A DNA stretch of 46,002 bases. Origin: Marivita geojedonensis (GTDB taxonomy: Bacteria > Pseudomonadota > Alphaproteobacteria > Rhodobacterales > Rhodobacteraceae). A program made the translations under genes and the position numbers. The stretch lies in assembly GCF_002115805.1 (NCBI RefSeq), contig NZ_JFKC01000028.1, forward strand, positions 1 through 46,002, read 5' to 3'. Of this stretch, positions 24,068 to 32,654 are shown in pieces; position 1 is the stretch's first letter; the number at the start of each line of letters is the position of its first letter. A model generated the notes under the pieces. It saw nothing but the letters and a program-made list of their open reading frames with translations. It did no database searches and was not told where the DNA came from.

Positions 24068-25804
24068 TCACTCAGCGGTCTCTTGGATAGATGCAGTGGG
24101 CTCCAGCGCCTCCTGGAGCAAGGCTTCGAGGAGGCGGGTGCGGGTGGTGTCGGCGTTGGTCAGGGAAGCCTCCAGCCGGTCGCAGAGGGCCATGAGGGCG
24201 TCGACCTTGGCCACGATACGGTGTTGCTCGGCGAGAGGCGGCAGAGGTATCAGGACCGTCTCAAGAATACCCAGATTGATATTCTTCTGCGCGGTTGCTG
24301 GAGCAAATTCCAACAGGTTCGCCTTCGCCGTCCTGATGAAATACTCGAAGTATCTCGCGTTATCGAACATTGATGCTGGAACGAGGCCAACCACGCTGTC
24401 TGGAAAACAGGCATCGAAGTCCAAAATGCCACTATCGGCGATATTCGCGGCAATCGTGATGCACATAGTGCCACGCGGCCAGAGCATGCTCTGCGCCAAA
24501 CCGACTTCATTATAGAAGCCGGTATTGGACGTGATCCGACCACCTGACCTTGCGACGTCTCCGGTCTGAATGAATGGAATCTCTCCATCCCTGTAAAGTG
24601 CGGGATCGTTTCGTGGTCTGTGTTGGGATTTACCACGACCGAAAGTCCCAAGTTCCGGAAATCTGGCCCAAGCCCAACCAAACGGCAGATCGAAAGGTGC
24701 CAATGTCATATCTACAGGTGGGAGCGGTTTAGGCCTTTTGAACTTTCCAGCTTTTGCCAGTTCATTTTGCTCTACCGCTATTGCTTCCAGCAACTCCGAT
24801 GCCGGTTCATCTTCCGCCTCCTGCTCCACCAGCTTCCCACGAACCGCGAGGTTGAGGATGTTTTGGCGGAGGGACTTGATTTGGTCGGAGCGCGTGGTGA
24901 GTGCGGGGAGGGCTTCGAGGGCGAAGCGGGCGTGGGTGGGGAAGTCCTCGGGCGTGGTGTCGGGGCCGGTCAGGCGGGCAAGGCTGGCGGCGGTGAGCTT
25001 GTCGCGCACTTCCTCCCGCGTCTTGCGGGCATCCTCCAGCCGATCACAGAGCGCCATAAGTTCATCGACCTTGGCGACGATCCTGTGCTGTTCAGCGAGA
25101 GGGGGAAGCGGGACGGTTAGCTGCCTTACCTTATCTGCGTTCAGATTCTGAACAACGGCGCCTGATGCTGCCTCCGCAAACGAACGCTTGGCGTGCGCCG
25201 ATAGGAACAACGCGTGGAGGAATAGTTTGCTGATGAGTTTCTCAGGCGTCCGAATGACCAGCCAACCATCGTGAATACAACCTTCAACATTCGTGATGTA
25301 TGGGAAGCCAAAACTCATCGAGTTGGATAGAAGCAAATCCCCCGGAACTACGAGTCGAGACTTCGCAAGACCCTCTGGCTTAATGCGTTCTACGGTGCTG
25401 TCGATGTATATACTGCCACGATTTGAATCGCCGATTTTGATCCATGGAATTCCATTCGGGTCGTCCGTCAAATATGATTTGATTGGGCGGGGCGAACCGC
25501 CTCGTGCAACGGCAGCTAAATCATCCAAATAGCACCAATGCCAGTTCGCGGGGAGTTGGAACGCAAATTCTTCCTGCTTCCTTTCAAATGTCCCCTCATA
25601 CTGCTTGAACCTGCCGTCACGGACAATTTGCGATTTCTCTACCTCGATCCGCTTCAGAAGCTGTGTCGCTGGTTCATCCCCCGCGTCCTGCTCCACCAGC
25701 TTCCCACGCACCGCCAAATCCAACACGAACAGCCGCAGACGCGCGATTGCATTCGGCGCTTCGCTGATCTTCTCGTAGACCTCCAGCAACCGTTCGGCGT
25801 TCAT
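24068..25804 (-). CDS. hsdS: type I restriction-modification specificity subunit HsdS
   Basis: 578 aa. Two target-recognition domains, each opening near a LPxxWxW motif (LPANWHWCYL, LPFGWAWARF), alternate with conserved helical regions. Both halves carry the paired motifs LAVRGKLVEQ and LPPLAEQHRIVAKVD, with LMALCDRLE after the latter. HsdS reads a split DNA sequence and positions HsdM and HsdR on it. Each TRD reads one half-site; the two differ, so the target is asymmetric and cannot be told from sequence. The start ATG 25804 overlaps the hsdM stop as ATGA. A 22-base direct DNA repeat (24820-24841 and 25687-25708) encodes part of the duplicated motif. Confidence 0.94.
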   Translation of the reverse strand: MNAERLLEVYEKISEAPNAIARLRLFVLDLAVRGKLVEQDAGDEPATQLLKRIEVEKSQIVRDGRFKQYEGTFERKQEEFAFQLPANWHWCYLDDLAAVARGGSPRPIKSYLTDDPNGIPWIKIGDSNRGSIYIDSTVERIKPEGLAKSRLVVPGDLLLSNSMSFGFPYITNVEGCIHDGWLVIRTPEKLISKLFLHALFLSAHAKRSFAEAASGAVVQNLNADKVRQLTVPLPPLAEQHRIVAKVDELMALCDRLEDARKTREEVRDKLTAASLARLTGPDTTPEDFPTHARFALEALPALTTRSDQIKSLRQNILNLAVRGKLVEQEAEDEPASELLEAIAVEQNELAKAGKFKRPKPLPPVDMTLAPFDLPFGWAWARFPELGTFGRGKSQHRPRNDPALYRDGEIPFIQTGDVARSGGRITSNTGFYNEVGLAQSMLWPRGTMCITIAANIADSGILDFDACFPDSVVGLVPASMFDNARYFEYFIRTAKANLLEFAPATAQKNINLGILETVLIPLPPLAEQHRIVAKVDALMALCDRLEASLTNADTTRTRLLEALLQEALEPTASIQETAE

Positions 25805-27249
25805 CGGGCCAACGCTTCGGTCAGGATGGATTTCAGTTCGGCGCGGAGGCTCTCGACCGAAGATTCGGCCTTGGTCAGGTCGCCCAACAGGGTCTCGGGG
25901 TCGCCCCAATCCTCTTCGACCACATGCGGGTTCTTGATGTCTAGATTGAAGCCGCAGTCGCGGATCTCGTCGATCGACACCTTCCAGGCGCGCTCGTTTT
26001 CATCGCGCCCTTCGCGGTTCGGACCTCCCCACCATGCGGCGCAGTCGTCCAGATGCTCCAGCCGGATCGGCTTGGTCATGGAATAGGCTTTCTGCGTCTC
26101 GGGCACGCGGTGTTCCCAATACCAGATGTCCTGCGTGGGCGTGCCTTTCTCAAAGAACAGCAGATTGGTGCCGATGGAGGCATAGGGTTTGAAGACCGAG
26201 TTCGGCAGCCGCACGATGGTGTGCAGGTTGCATTCCTCCAACAGGTGTTCCTTGAGCCGGGTCTTGATGCCTTCGCCAAAGAGAGAGCCATCGGGCAGCA
26301 CCACAGCGGCGCGGCCCTTGTCCTTGAGCAGACGGATGATCAGGGCGAGGAACAGATCGGCGGTTTCCCGGGTGCGGAAGGTGGGGAAGTTGTTCTCGAT
26401 CCCGTCCTCTTCCTTTCCGCCGAAGGGAGGGTTGGTCAGGATGATGTCCACCTTGTCCGCCTGCCCCCAACTGACCAGCGGACGCGCAAGCGTGTTGTCG
26501 TGGCGCACCCAGGACGGCTCCTCGACCCCGTGCAGCAGCATGTTGGTTACGCAGAGCATGTGAGGCAGGGGTTTCTTTTCCACCGCGCGCAGGGAGGATT
26601 GCATTAGCGCGTCATCCTCAGGGCTTTTGATGTGGTTGTCCCGCATGTGGCGCATCGCGCAGGTCAGGAAGCCGCCCGTGCCGCAGGCCGGGTCCATGAG
26701 GATTTCACCGGGCTTCGGGTCTATCTGCCGGACCATGAAGGCAGTGACTGCGCGGGGCGTGTAGTATTCACCTGCGTTGCCCGCGTTCTGCAGGTCGTTC
26801 AGCAGCTGTTCGTAGATGTCACCGAAGTGTTGGCGCTCAGACAGGTTGTTGAAATCGACCTCGTTGATCTTGTTGATCACCTGCCGCATCAGCTGGCCGG
26901 ATTTCATGTAGTTGTAGGCATCCTCGAAGACGTCGCGGACGACCTTGGCGCGCGGGCCAATTTGCGGTGAGAGGAGCTTGAGACGCGGGAACAACTCATC
27001 ATTGACGAAATCCAGCAGGGTGTCGCCGGTGATGCCTTCGGGATCCGCCGCCCATGTGCGCCATTGCAGGTCTTCGGGTATGGGGGACGTGTAGTCATCC
27101 TGTGTGATTTCCAGCGCTTCGTCCTGATCGTCCATGATCTTGAGGAAGAACATCCACACCAATTGCGACATACGCTGCGCGTCCCCGTCGACGCCGGTAT
27201 CCTTGCGCATGATGCCTTGGATCGATTTGACGAGGTTGCGGACGGACAT
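25801..27249 (-). CDS. hsdM: type I restriction-modification methyltransferase HsdM
   Basis: 482 aa N6-adenine methyltransferase. The N-terminal helical domain (LVKSIQGIMRKDTGVDGDAQRMSQLVW) precedes the SAM-binding motif ILMDPACGTGGFLTCA and the catalytic IILTNPPFGGKEED (NPPF). With HsdS it protects host DNA; with HsdR it forms the restriction complex. Operon order is hsdR, hsdM, hsdS. The stop overlaps hsdS by ATGA, and the start lies 3 bases after hsdR. Confidence 0.96.
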   Translation of the reverse strand: MSVRNLVKSIQGIMRKDTGVDGDAQRMSQLVWMFFLKIMDDQDEALEITQDDYTSPIPEDLQWRTWAADPEGITGDTLLDFVNDELFPRLKLLSPQIGPRAKVVRDVFEDAYNYMKSGQLMRQVINKINEVDFNNLSERQHFGDIYEQLLNDLQNAGNAGEYYTPRAVTAFMVRQIDPKPGEILMDPACGTGGFLTCAMRHMRDNHIKSPEDDALMQSSLRAVEKKPLPHMLCVTNMLLHGVEEPSWVRHDNTLARPLVSWGQADKVDIILTNPPFGGKEEDGIENNFPTFRTRETADLFLALIIRLLKDKGRAAVVLPDGSLFGEGIKTRLKEHLLEECNLHTIVRLPNSVFKPYASIGTNLLFFEKGTPTQDIWYWEHRVPETQKAYSMTKPIRLEHLDDCAAWWGGPNREGRDENERAWKVSIDEIRDCGFNLDIKNPHVVEEDWGDPETLLGDLTKAESSVESLRAELKSILTEALAR

Positions 27250-27252
27250 GGG

Positions 27253-29703
27253 TTACGCACTTTCCTCATATAGCGCCGCCTGCATTTCATGCACGGCGCG
27301 GATGTAGTCGGGTTTCTTGCCGAAAGCGCGGATCAGTTCAACCTCGGTGCCCATGCCGGAGAAGGGGTTGATTTTCAGGATCTTGGGGTCGTCGATGCTG
27401 ATGACGCCATCATCCGAGTATTTCTGCAGCAAAGCTTCCAACACCGCGCGGGCCTGTGGGCCGTATTTTGTAAAGACATCGCGCTTGCGAACATTCTCGG
27501 CTCGCTCTTTGCGCGTTAGAGGCTTTGCGTCAAAGGCGATGTGGCAGATCAGATCGAACGGGTCGAGATCCAGCCCAAGTTCATTGGCAATCACGTCAAG
27601 CGGCAGCCCTTCTTCAGCCAGTTCCTCTATCAGCGCGTGCTTGCGGTCCGTTTGCCTCCAGCGACGCAGGAAATCATCGAGACTGGTGAACCGCTGGCGC
27701 ATCGCTTTTCGGGTGTAGTCGCGCAAGGACTCGGTGACCAGCCGACCGTTTTCATCCAAGTATTCAACCCGTTCCGCCACGATGTCAGCACCAACGCCAT
27801 CAATGTAGACCTTGACCCGCGGACCCGTGTTTGGGTTGTTGAACAGGTCTTGGTTTCTGGGATCGATCAGAACGGTCTCGTTTTCGTCAACTTGTTTTGA
27901 GATGGAGGCGTCGTCACTGCCGGGCGTTTCATCTGGCGGGTTTACCGGATCGTCCGGGCCGGGCTGGTAGATTTGAACTGGCTCGCCGTCGAAATCGGGG
28001 TCGGCGAAATGACTTGAGGCGCCACGGAAATCCATCAGAGTAAAGAACAGTTTGCGTGTGTCTTCATGCACCCGCGTGCCGCGCCCGACGATCTGCTTGA
28101 ACTCCGTCATGGAGCCGACCTCGCGATCAAGCACGATCAGGCGGCAGGTCTGAGCATCGACACCGGTCGATAGAAGCTTCGAGGTCGTGACGATGACTGG
28201 ATAGTCGGCTTCAGGATCGATGAAATTCCCGAGCTGATCAATCCCTTCCTTGTCATTTCCTGTGATCCGCATCACGTATCGCGCGTTCTTTGCGACGAGG
28301 TCTGCGTTCTCGTTGATGAGCGCCTGCCGCATGCGTGCAGCGTGTTCCTGATCCACGCAGAACACGATTGTCTTGGCCATCGGGTCACCGCTTTCGCGCA
28401 GGAACTCGCTGACCTTTTTCGCGACAAGTTTCGTTCGATCATCAAGAACCAGCGTGCGGTCGAAATCCTTGGCGTTGTAGAGGCGATCTTCGACCTCTTC
28501 TCCATCGCGATCCAGCTGACCTTTCTCAGGCCGGTAGCCCTGCACGTCGCGGTCGATATGGACCTTGATGACTTTGTACGGGGCAAGAAAGCCGTCTCTG
28601 ATGCCCTGTTTGAGCGTATAGCTGTAAACAGGCGGACCGAAATAATCGATGTTCGACGCGTATTCAGTTTCCTTAGGCGTGGCCGTCAAACCGATTTGCA
28701 CGGCCGACGAGAAATGATCGAGGATCTCCCGCCAAGCTGAGTCCGCTGACGCGCTGCCGCGGTGACATTCGTCTATGATGATCAAATCGAAGAAGTCTTT
28801 TGAAAACTCTCTGTAGATTTTCTGGCTGTCTTTGGGGCCCGTGATCGCCTGATAGAGACCAAGGTAAATCTCATAGGAGGAGTCGATCCGGCGCTTACTG
28901 TCCATGGCCAGCGTGACGCTTTCCTTGCTGCCGTCGGGTCTTTCGATGGTCTTCGATTGCGTTGAAAGCTTTGCCATCTTGCCACTGAACGGCCTGAAAT
29001 CATTGACCATGGTCTGATCGATTAGAACGTTGCGGTCCGCGAGAAACAGCACGCGCTTGCCGGGGAATGCTTGCCGGAACCGCCATATGATCTGAAACGC
29101 CGTGTACGTCTTTCCAGTCCCAGTGGCCATGACCAGCAGCACGCGGTCTTGGCCTTTGGCGATCGCCTCCATCGTCTTGTTGATGGCGTTGACTTGGTAG
29201 TAACGCGGCTCTTTGCCGGACCCATCGTCATGGTAGTCTTGCAGAGCAACCTTTGCCTCAGCGTTAGTCAGACCTTTCCAAGCCTTGTACCGCTGCCTGA
29301 GGTCCTGCGGACTCGGAAACTCATCCAAGCCTAAGTTTTGTTCAATCTCAGACGATGCTCCGGTGCGGTCGTGAAACACAAACCCATCCCCGTTTGACGA
29401 GAACACGAATGGGATGTCCAAGGTTTCTGCATAATCCAGCGCTTGTTGCATGCCGCCGCCAACAGGCTGCTTGTTGTCTTTCGCCTCTATGATGGCGATG
29501 GGAATGTTAGGCTTTACGGACAAGACATAGTCGGCACGTTTACCCTCACCTCGACTCACCATTTTGCCGCGAACGATGATCCGACCTTTGGTGAAGCTGA
29601 CCTCTTCGCGGACTTGATCCGCGATGTTCCAGCCTGCGGAGACAAGGGCAGGTGTAATGAACTTCGAGCATATATCACGTTCACTCAGGCTACGCTTGTT
29701 CAT
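27253..29703 (-). CDS. hsdR: type I restriction endonuclease subunit HsdR
   Basis: 816 aa. The N-terminal nuclease has the PD-(D/E)xK core as RADYVLSVKPNIPIAIIEAKD. Then the SF2 motor: motif I LLVMATGTGKTYTAF, motif II LIIIDECHRGS, a SAT-type LTATP, and motif VI region IVGRGTRVHEDTRKLF. A C-terminal helical region binds HsdM. It translocates DNA and cuts at distant sites when the target is unmethylated. Length fits EcoEI/type IB-like HsdR. First gene of the hsdRMS operon, with its promoter presumably in the 335-base gap upstream. Confidence 0.95.
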   Translation of the reverse strand: MNKRSLSERDICSKFITPALVSAGWNIADQVREEVSFTKGRIIVRGKMVSRGEGKRADYVLSVKPNIPIAIIEAKDNKQPVGGGMQQALDYAETLDIPFVFSSNGDGFVFHDRTGASSEIEQNLGLDEFPSPQDLRQRYKAWKGLTNAEAKVALQDYHDDGSGKEPRYYQVNAINKTMEAIAKGQDRVLLVMATGTGKTYTAFQIIWRFRQAFPGKRVLFLADRNVLIDQTMVNDFRPFSGKMAKLSTQSKTIERPDGSKESVTLAMDSKRRIDSSYEIYLGLYQAITGPKDSQKIYREFSKDFFDLIIIDECHRGSASADSAWREILDHFSSAVQIGLTATPKETEYASNIDYFGPPVYSYTLKQGIRDGFLAPYKVIKVHIDRDVQGYRPEKGQLDRDGEEVEDRLYNAKDFDRTLVLDDRTKLVAKKVSEFLRESGDPMAKTIVFCVDQEHAARMRQALINENADLVAKNARYVMRITGNDKEGIDQLGNFIDPEADYPVIVTTSKLLSTGVDAQTCRLIVLDREVGSMTEFKQIVGRGTRVHEDTRKLFFTLMDFRGASSHFADPDFDGEPVQIYQPGPDDPVNPPDETPGSDDASISKQVDENETVLIDPRNQDLFNNPNTGPRVKVYIDGVGADIVAERVEYLDENGRLVTESLRDYTRKAMRQRFTSLDDFLRRWRQTDRKHALIEELAEEGLPLDVIANELGLDLDPFDLICHIAFDAKPLTRKERAENVRKRDVFTKYGPQARAVLEALLQKYSDDGVISIDDPKILKINPFSGMGTEVELIRAFGKKPDYIRAVHEMQAALYEESA

Positions 29704-30038
29704 AATATTCCACCAAATTGCTTAACCATAAGTAATTCGGACGTTATGTTGTGCTGTCGCACAAAAGCAAGTCGGACCGGTGACGGAGCGAAGATGGAAC
29801 CACCAAAGCGGCTTTGTGCGAATCGAGCCACTGAAACTGGTAGAATAGTCCTCAACTTGTAGGTCGGGGGCTCGGGCCCATCTTGAGCAACATTTCTCAA
29901 ACTCGAAGCATGGCAGTCTCGCCGAGTCAGGATGACAGAATCGCTTCCAAGGAAGAGTCAAGCTTTTTCAGATAAAAGGTGTAGTTATCGCTGGCTTGAC
30001 GATTCTCGCTTGGTTAAAAGGATCCTGAGAGGGAATTA
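29704..30038. other. non-coding divergent region between hsdR and the TIGR04255-like module
   Basis: 335 bases. It should hold promoters for the hsdRMS operon (minus) and the downstream unit (plus). It is A/T-richer than its surroundings near both gene starts. TTGACG at 29996 is a possible -35 for the plus genes, but I see no -10 at proper spacing. A GAGGGA ribosome site precedes the ATG at 30039. No gene is supported here. Confidence 0.5.
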
Positions 30039-30842
30039 ATGCAGCGACCTGACCACCTACCTGATTTTACCGATCCGCCTCTGGACGAGGTGGTCATTGG
30101 CGTGCAGTTTGCGCCAATTCCCGGTTACGCGTCGGTCCACTCGATGAAAGTGTGGGACCTATTCATGGAAGAGTTCCCGACGGTTCAAGAATTTCCGGTT
30201 CTCGAACCACAGTTTGAAACATTCGGCGGCGTGAACGCCCAAGCCGGTCCTCGCATCCAAGTTGGCGCTTTACCGGTTGGCAGTCGACTCTGGTTCCTAT
30301 CCGACGATGGAAATCACCTGATCCAGTTTCAGCCAGATCGCTTTATTACTAACTGGCGGCGCGAGCCCAATACGAAGCCTTATCCGCGTTTCGAAGGACT
30401 TTCGGAGGCTTTTGCATCAAATATTAGGAAGATCGCCAAACACTTCGAGTCTGATTTTGGCTACCTAGTAAATATCAACCAGGCTGAGGTCGCATATATC
30501 AACATCATTCCAGTCGATAGCTTTTCAGACGCGGGGCAATGGTTCGAATTGTGGAATGGTGTGTCGTTTGAGGTCGAAGCGCTGAACACCAGCTTCAACG
30601 AGGTGGTAAAGGGTGCGGATGGCAAACCATTTGCGCGCCTCAACCACCAAATTCAGTCGGTCCTAACGGCGGATGGAAAGCAACGTGCTTTCCGGCTGTC
30701 GCTGACCTTCAAAGGAAAACCGGCTGGAAGTGACATTGAATCTGCAATGGCGTTCTTCGCGGCTGGCAGGGATGCCATTGTCACGCGCTTTGCCGAGATT
30801 ACGACCTCGGTGGCCCAGCGGAAATGGGGGAAAGTCGAATGA
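30039..30842 (+). CDS. TIGR04255-family-like protein
   Basis: 267 aa. The opening PDFTDPPLDEVVIGVQFAPI, then HSMKVWDLFMEEFPTVQEFP, matches the 'sporadically distributed, TIGR04255' family. The middle holds LWFLSDDGNHLIQFQPDRFITNWRR and YLVNINQAEVAYINIIP, alternating beta strands and helices. No catalytic motif, signal peptide or membrane span is visible. The family's function is, to my knowledge, not established, but members are patchily distributed. It leads a three-gene plus-strand unit (ATGA overlap with the next gene) beside a restriction system. Confidence 0.75.
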   Translation: MQRPDHLPDFTDPPLDEVVIGVQFAPIPGYASVHSMKVWDLFMEEFPTVQEFPVLEPQFETFGGVNAQAGPRIQVGALPVGSRLWFLSDDGNHLIQFQPDRFITNWRREPNTKPYPRFEGLSEAFASNIRKIAKHFESDFGYLVNINQAEVAYINIIPVDSFSDAGQWFELWNGVSFEVEALNTSFNEVVKGADGKPFARLNHQIQSVLTADGKQRAFRLSLTFKGKPAGSDIESAMAFFAAGRDAIVTRFAEITTSVAQRKWGKVE

Positions 30843-31345
30843 ACGCGCAACGTGACTTCACGACGGCATTCCAAGACGAGATTCCAAACTATCGTGCGGT
30901 TACTGACGGGATTTCGTCCCTAGGCATACGCAGCACGCGCGTCCGGGTTGCGAACCCAAGATCGGAATGGGTCAAAGAACTTGAAGAACGCTTTGACGTG
31001 TTAACTTCTCTTCGCAGAGGCTGGGATGGCTACACTGGTGTTCCGGTGTCGTTCACGTGCGCCCAATTTGCAGCTAATCTCATCGAACGGCTCTACAACC
31101 GGTCTCTTCCCGCGCCGCAGTTGGTACCTATGGCTAATGGCACCATGCGCCTTGAATGGCACATGAACGAGTTTGATGTCGAAGTAGATGTTCTGGGTCC
31201 TTACGATGTGGTCGCCTACCGGGCCGACCTTCTGAATGACACCGAAGAAGAGATCGAAATCCAGACCGATTTCACCGAACTCTCCGAATGGATCACTGAG
31301 TTAGCGACCGAACGTTTAGAAATCCAGGTACAAGCCGGGGGCTGA
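30839..31345 (+). CDS. unknown protein with a GWDGYTG motif, TIGR04255 partner
   Basis: 168 aa, acidic, cytoplasmic. The segment LTSLRRGWDGYTGVPVSFTCAQFAANLIERL has the R-x-W-D-G-Y motif that I recall from uncharacterised proteins, followed by a helix. The C-terminal half is beta-rich (MRLEWHMNEFDVEVDVLGPYDVVAYRAD) and then acidic (TEEEIEIQTDFTELSEWI). ATG 30839 overlaps the TIGR04255-like stop. Strict coupling suggests a protein pair. Function is unknown. Confidence 0.72.
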   Translation: MNAQRDFTTAFQDEIPNYRAVTDGISSLGIRSTRVRVANPRSEWVKELEERFDVLTSLRRGWDGYTGVPVSFTCAQFAANLIERLYNRSLPAPQLVPMANGTMRLEWHMNEFDVEVDVLGPYDVVAYRADLLNDTEEEIEIQTDFTELSEWITELATERLEIQVQAGG

Positions 31346-31351
31346 TTTTCT

Positions 31352-31801
31352 TTGGCGGCACAACCCTACGACGAAGCCGAAATCGACGACGAAGACACGA
31401 TTATCAGACGCGTTCCGGCGCACCAAATTGTATGGACTGAAAATGGTGGGCCTCGTCGCGGACGGATTTCATCGGCAGTCTACGCGAAATCGAGTGGGCC
31501 ACGGGAAGGCATGTCAGTCGACATTGAGGCGCTTATGATCGAAAACGACGTAGACCCGACAGACTATGTTACCTCTGAGGAGTTCCCCGGAGCAGTTTCG
31601 TTCTCAGCCGCTGAAATTCGCTCTCTAGAACTGACAGTCGGATACGATCCGATTAAGGACGATCCCAACCTTCCCGACAACCCATACCATGGGGAGGTTT
31701 GGAGAAAGACAGAAGCCCGACGGTTCACAGGTGCGCAATCAAAAGGGCTTCAGAATGCTGCCAAGTGGTACGTTGAGATCGAGGACGTTGACTTGAAGTA
31801 A
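31352..31801 (+). CDS. unknown acidic protein, third gene of the TIGR04255-like unit
   Basis: 149 aa. Starts at TTG 31352, six bases after the previous stop, after GGGGG. It is acidic throughout, especially the N-terminal DEAEIDDEDTIIRR. RISSAVYAKSSGPREGMSVDIEALM includes an R-x-SS-A-[VF] strand and MSVDIE, seen in uncharacterised proteins. The rest, with RSLELTVGYDPIKDDPNLPDNPYHGEVW, is unplaced. The three genes form one apparent transcription unit. Function unknown; the shared position suggests a module. Confidence 0.7.
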   Translation: MAAQPYDEAEIDDEDTIIRRVPAHQIVWTENGGPRRGRISSAVYAKSSGPREGMSVDIEALMIENDVDPTDYVTSEEFPGAVSFSAAEIRSLELTVGYDPIKDDPNLPDNPYHGEVWRKTEARRFTGAQSKGLQNAAKWYVEIEDVDLK

Positions 31802-31857
31802 GCGGTGCATAGAAGCATCGACTGCGAATTATCGTAACACATTCGAAATTACGCACA

Positions 31858-32346
31858 TCACGTTGGCCCAAACCGACGCCTTTCGACCGTGACGCGTCCA
31901 TTCGCATCAACCCGAACAATGTGTAGGTCTCCGTATTCAAGCGGCGCCGGTTCAAGAAGCGCGAAACTATCCCAGATATTTTGAATGTTGCCCTTGTTTC
32001 CAATCCAAATCACTGAACGACCGGCGGCCTCCTGTGCCAAACGAGGCGCTGGGTTTTCTTGTGTGCGGCGTTCGATAGGTAGGCCACGAGCGTTTGACAG
32101 GGGCGCAGCGGTGTCGAGATTGCGTTTTATCCCCGGACTGTAAATGGCGTCCAGAGCCATACCTTGTAACGCGGACACTAAGGCAAGCGCGCGCTGCTGT
32201 CCTTTGAGGCTCAAAACTTCACCGTCCCGGTCGCCATGTCGGGTAACTATCAGCGTTGTATTGCGGGCCAAACGTACCTCTCTCGATGCCCCGCATCCGG
32301 CGACTAGGAACCCAACCACGAAATTAAGGAATAAGCGGCGATACAT
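31858..32346 (-). CDS. histidine-phosphatase-family lipoprotein
   Basis: 162 aa. The signal peptide ends in a lipobox (FLVAGCGAS), so the protein is probably lipid-anchored in the envelope. The phosphoglycerate-mutase-like core opens with TLIVTRHGDRDGEVLSLKGQQRA, where RHG holds the phospho-accepting histidine. YSPGIKRNLDTAAPL provides the second conserved Arg region. It is shorter than full histidine phosphatases (about 200 aa), and the second catalytic histidine is not obvious. It is the last gene before the right border of the island and stands on the opposite strand to the three-gene unit. Substrate unknown. Confidence 0.75.
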   Translation of the reverse strand: MYRRLFLNFVVGFLVAGCGASREVRLARNTTLIVTRHGDRDGEVLSLKGQQRALALVSALQGMALDAIYSPGIKRNLDTAAPLSNARGLPIERRTQENPAPRLAQEAAGRSVIWIGNKGNIQNIWDSFALLEPAPLEYGDLHIVRVDANGRVTVERRRFGPT

Positions 32347-32517
32347 TCTGGCTCCAAGATTTTAGCTACCCAAAGATAGGCCCTTCGGTTCGACGCGTCA
32401 GCGCATCGGGCGTCAAGTCAATGAAACGATGCCGCATCGCATCTATAACGACAGCTACGATCGAGAAGCTATACAGGGCGCAACGTGAGTCGTAACGGTG
32501 ACGATCAGCCGAGCACC

Positions 32518-32562
32518 ATGAGCGCCATGAGCGCCATGAGCGCCATGAGCGCCATGAGCGCC
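32518..32562. repeat. 9-base tandem repeat, five copies
   Basis: ATGAGCGCC occurs five times in perfect head-to-tail array. It lies 77 bases left of the right attachment repeat, between the phosphatase gene and the tRNA. A length-variable (slipped-strand) tract is likely. No gene is supported here. Confidence 0.9.
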
Positions 32563-32564
32563 AA

Positions 32565-32585
32565 GGTGGATATTTAGGGGGGTAC
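32565..32585. promoter_or_regulatory. possible integrase arm-type site, right end
   Basis: GGTGGATATTTAGGGGGGTAC shares its first 11 bases with 17948-17958 and its last part with the inverse of 17876-17888. It lies about 55 bases inside the right repeat. Inferred recombinase-binding arm site. Confidence 0.5.
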
Positions 32586-32638
32586 AAACAACACCAATTC
32601 CAATAAAGCATTAATGATCAATTGCTTAATGTGGAATT

Positions 32639-32654
32639 ATGGTGCCCAGGAGAG
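32639..32654. repeat. right attachment-site repeat within tRNA-Leu
   Basis: ATGGTGCCCAGGAGAG, identical to 17813-17828. It covers the CCA end and acceptor 3' strand of tRNA-Leu. The strand exchange point lies within this repeat. Confidence 0.92.

Larger units (their letters stand above)
17813..32654. mobile_element. 14.8-kb genomic island integrated in tRNA-Leu(CAG)
   Basis: The element is bounded by 16-base direct repeats that copy the 3' end of tRNA-Leu. Just inside the left repeat is a P4-like tyrosine integrase, then an AlpA-like regulator, a RepA-like ATPase, a Spo11-like TOPRIM protein, DUF5681, a type I restriction system, a TIGR04255-like module and a phosphatase lipoprotein. The complete tRNA lies at the right border and the integrase at the opposite end. 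There are no structural phage genes and no conjugation or relaxase genes, so it is probably an integrative satellite or a defence island. The borders are read directly from the sequence; mobility is inferred. Confidence 0.9.

Noticed and set aside
32366-32611. Minus-strand open frame with repeated RSW peptide
   Set aside because: The peptide repeat is simply the 9-base tandem repeat translated; there is no family or ribosome site.
17813-32654. Possible CRISPR array or prophage within the island
   Set aside because: No regular repeat-spacer pattern, and no capsid, terminase, tail or lysis genes; the only arrays are short tandem or CCAACCC repeats.
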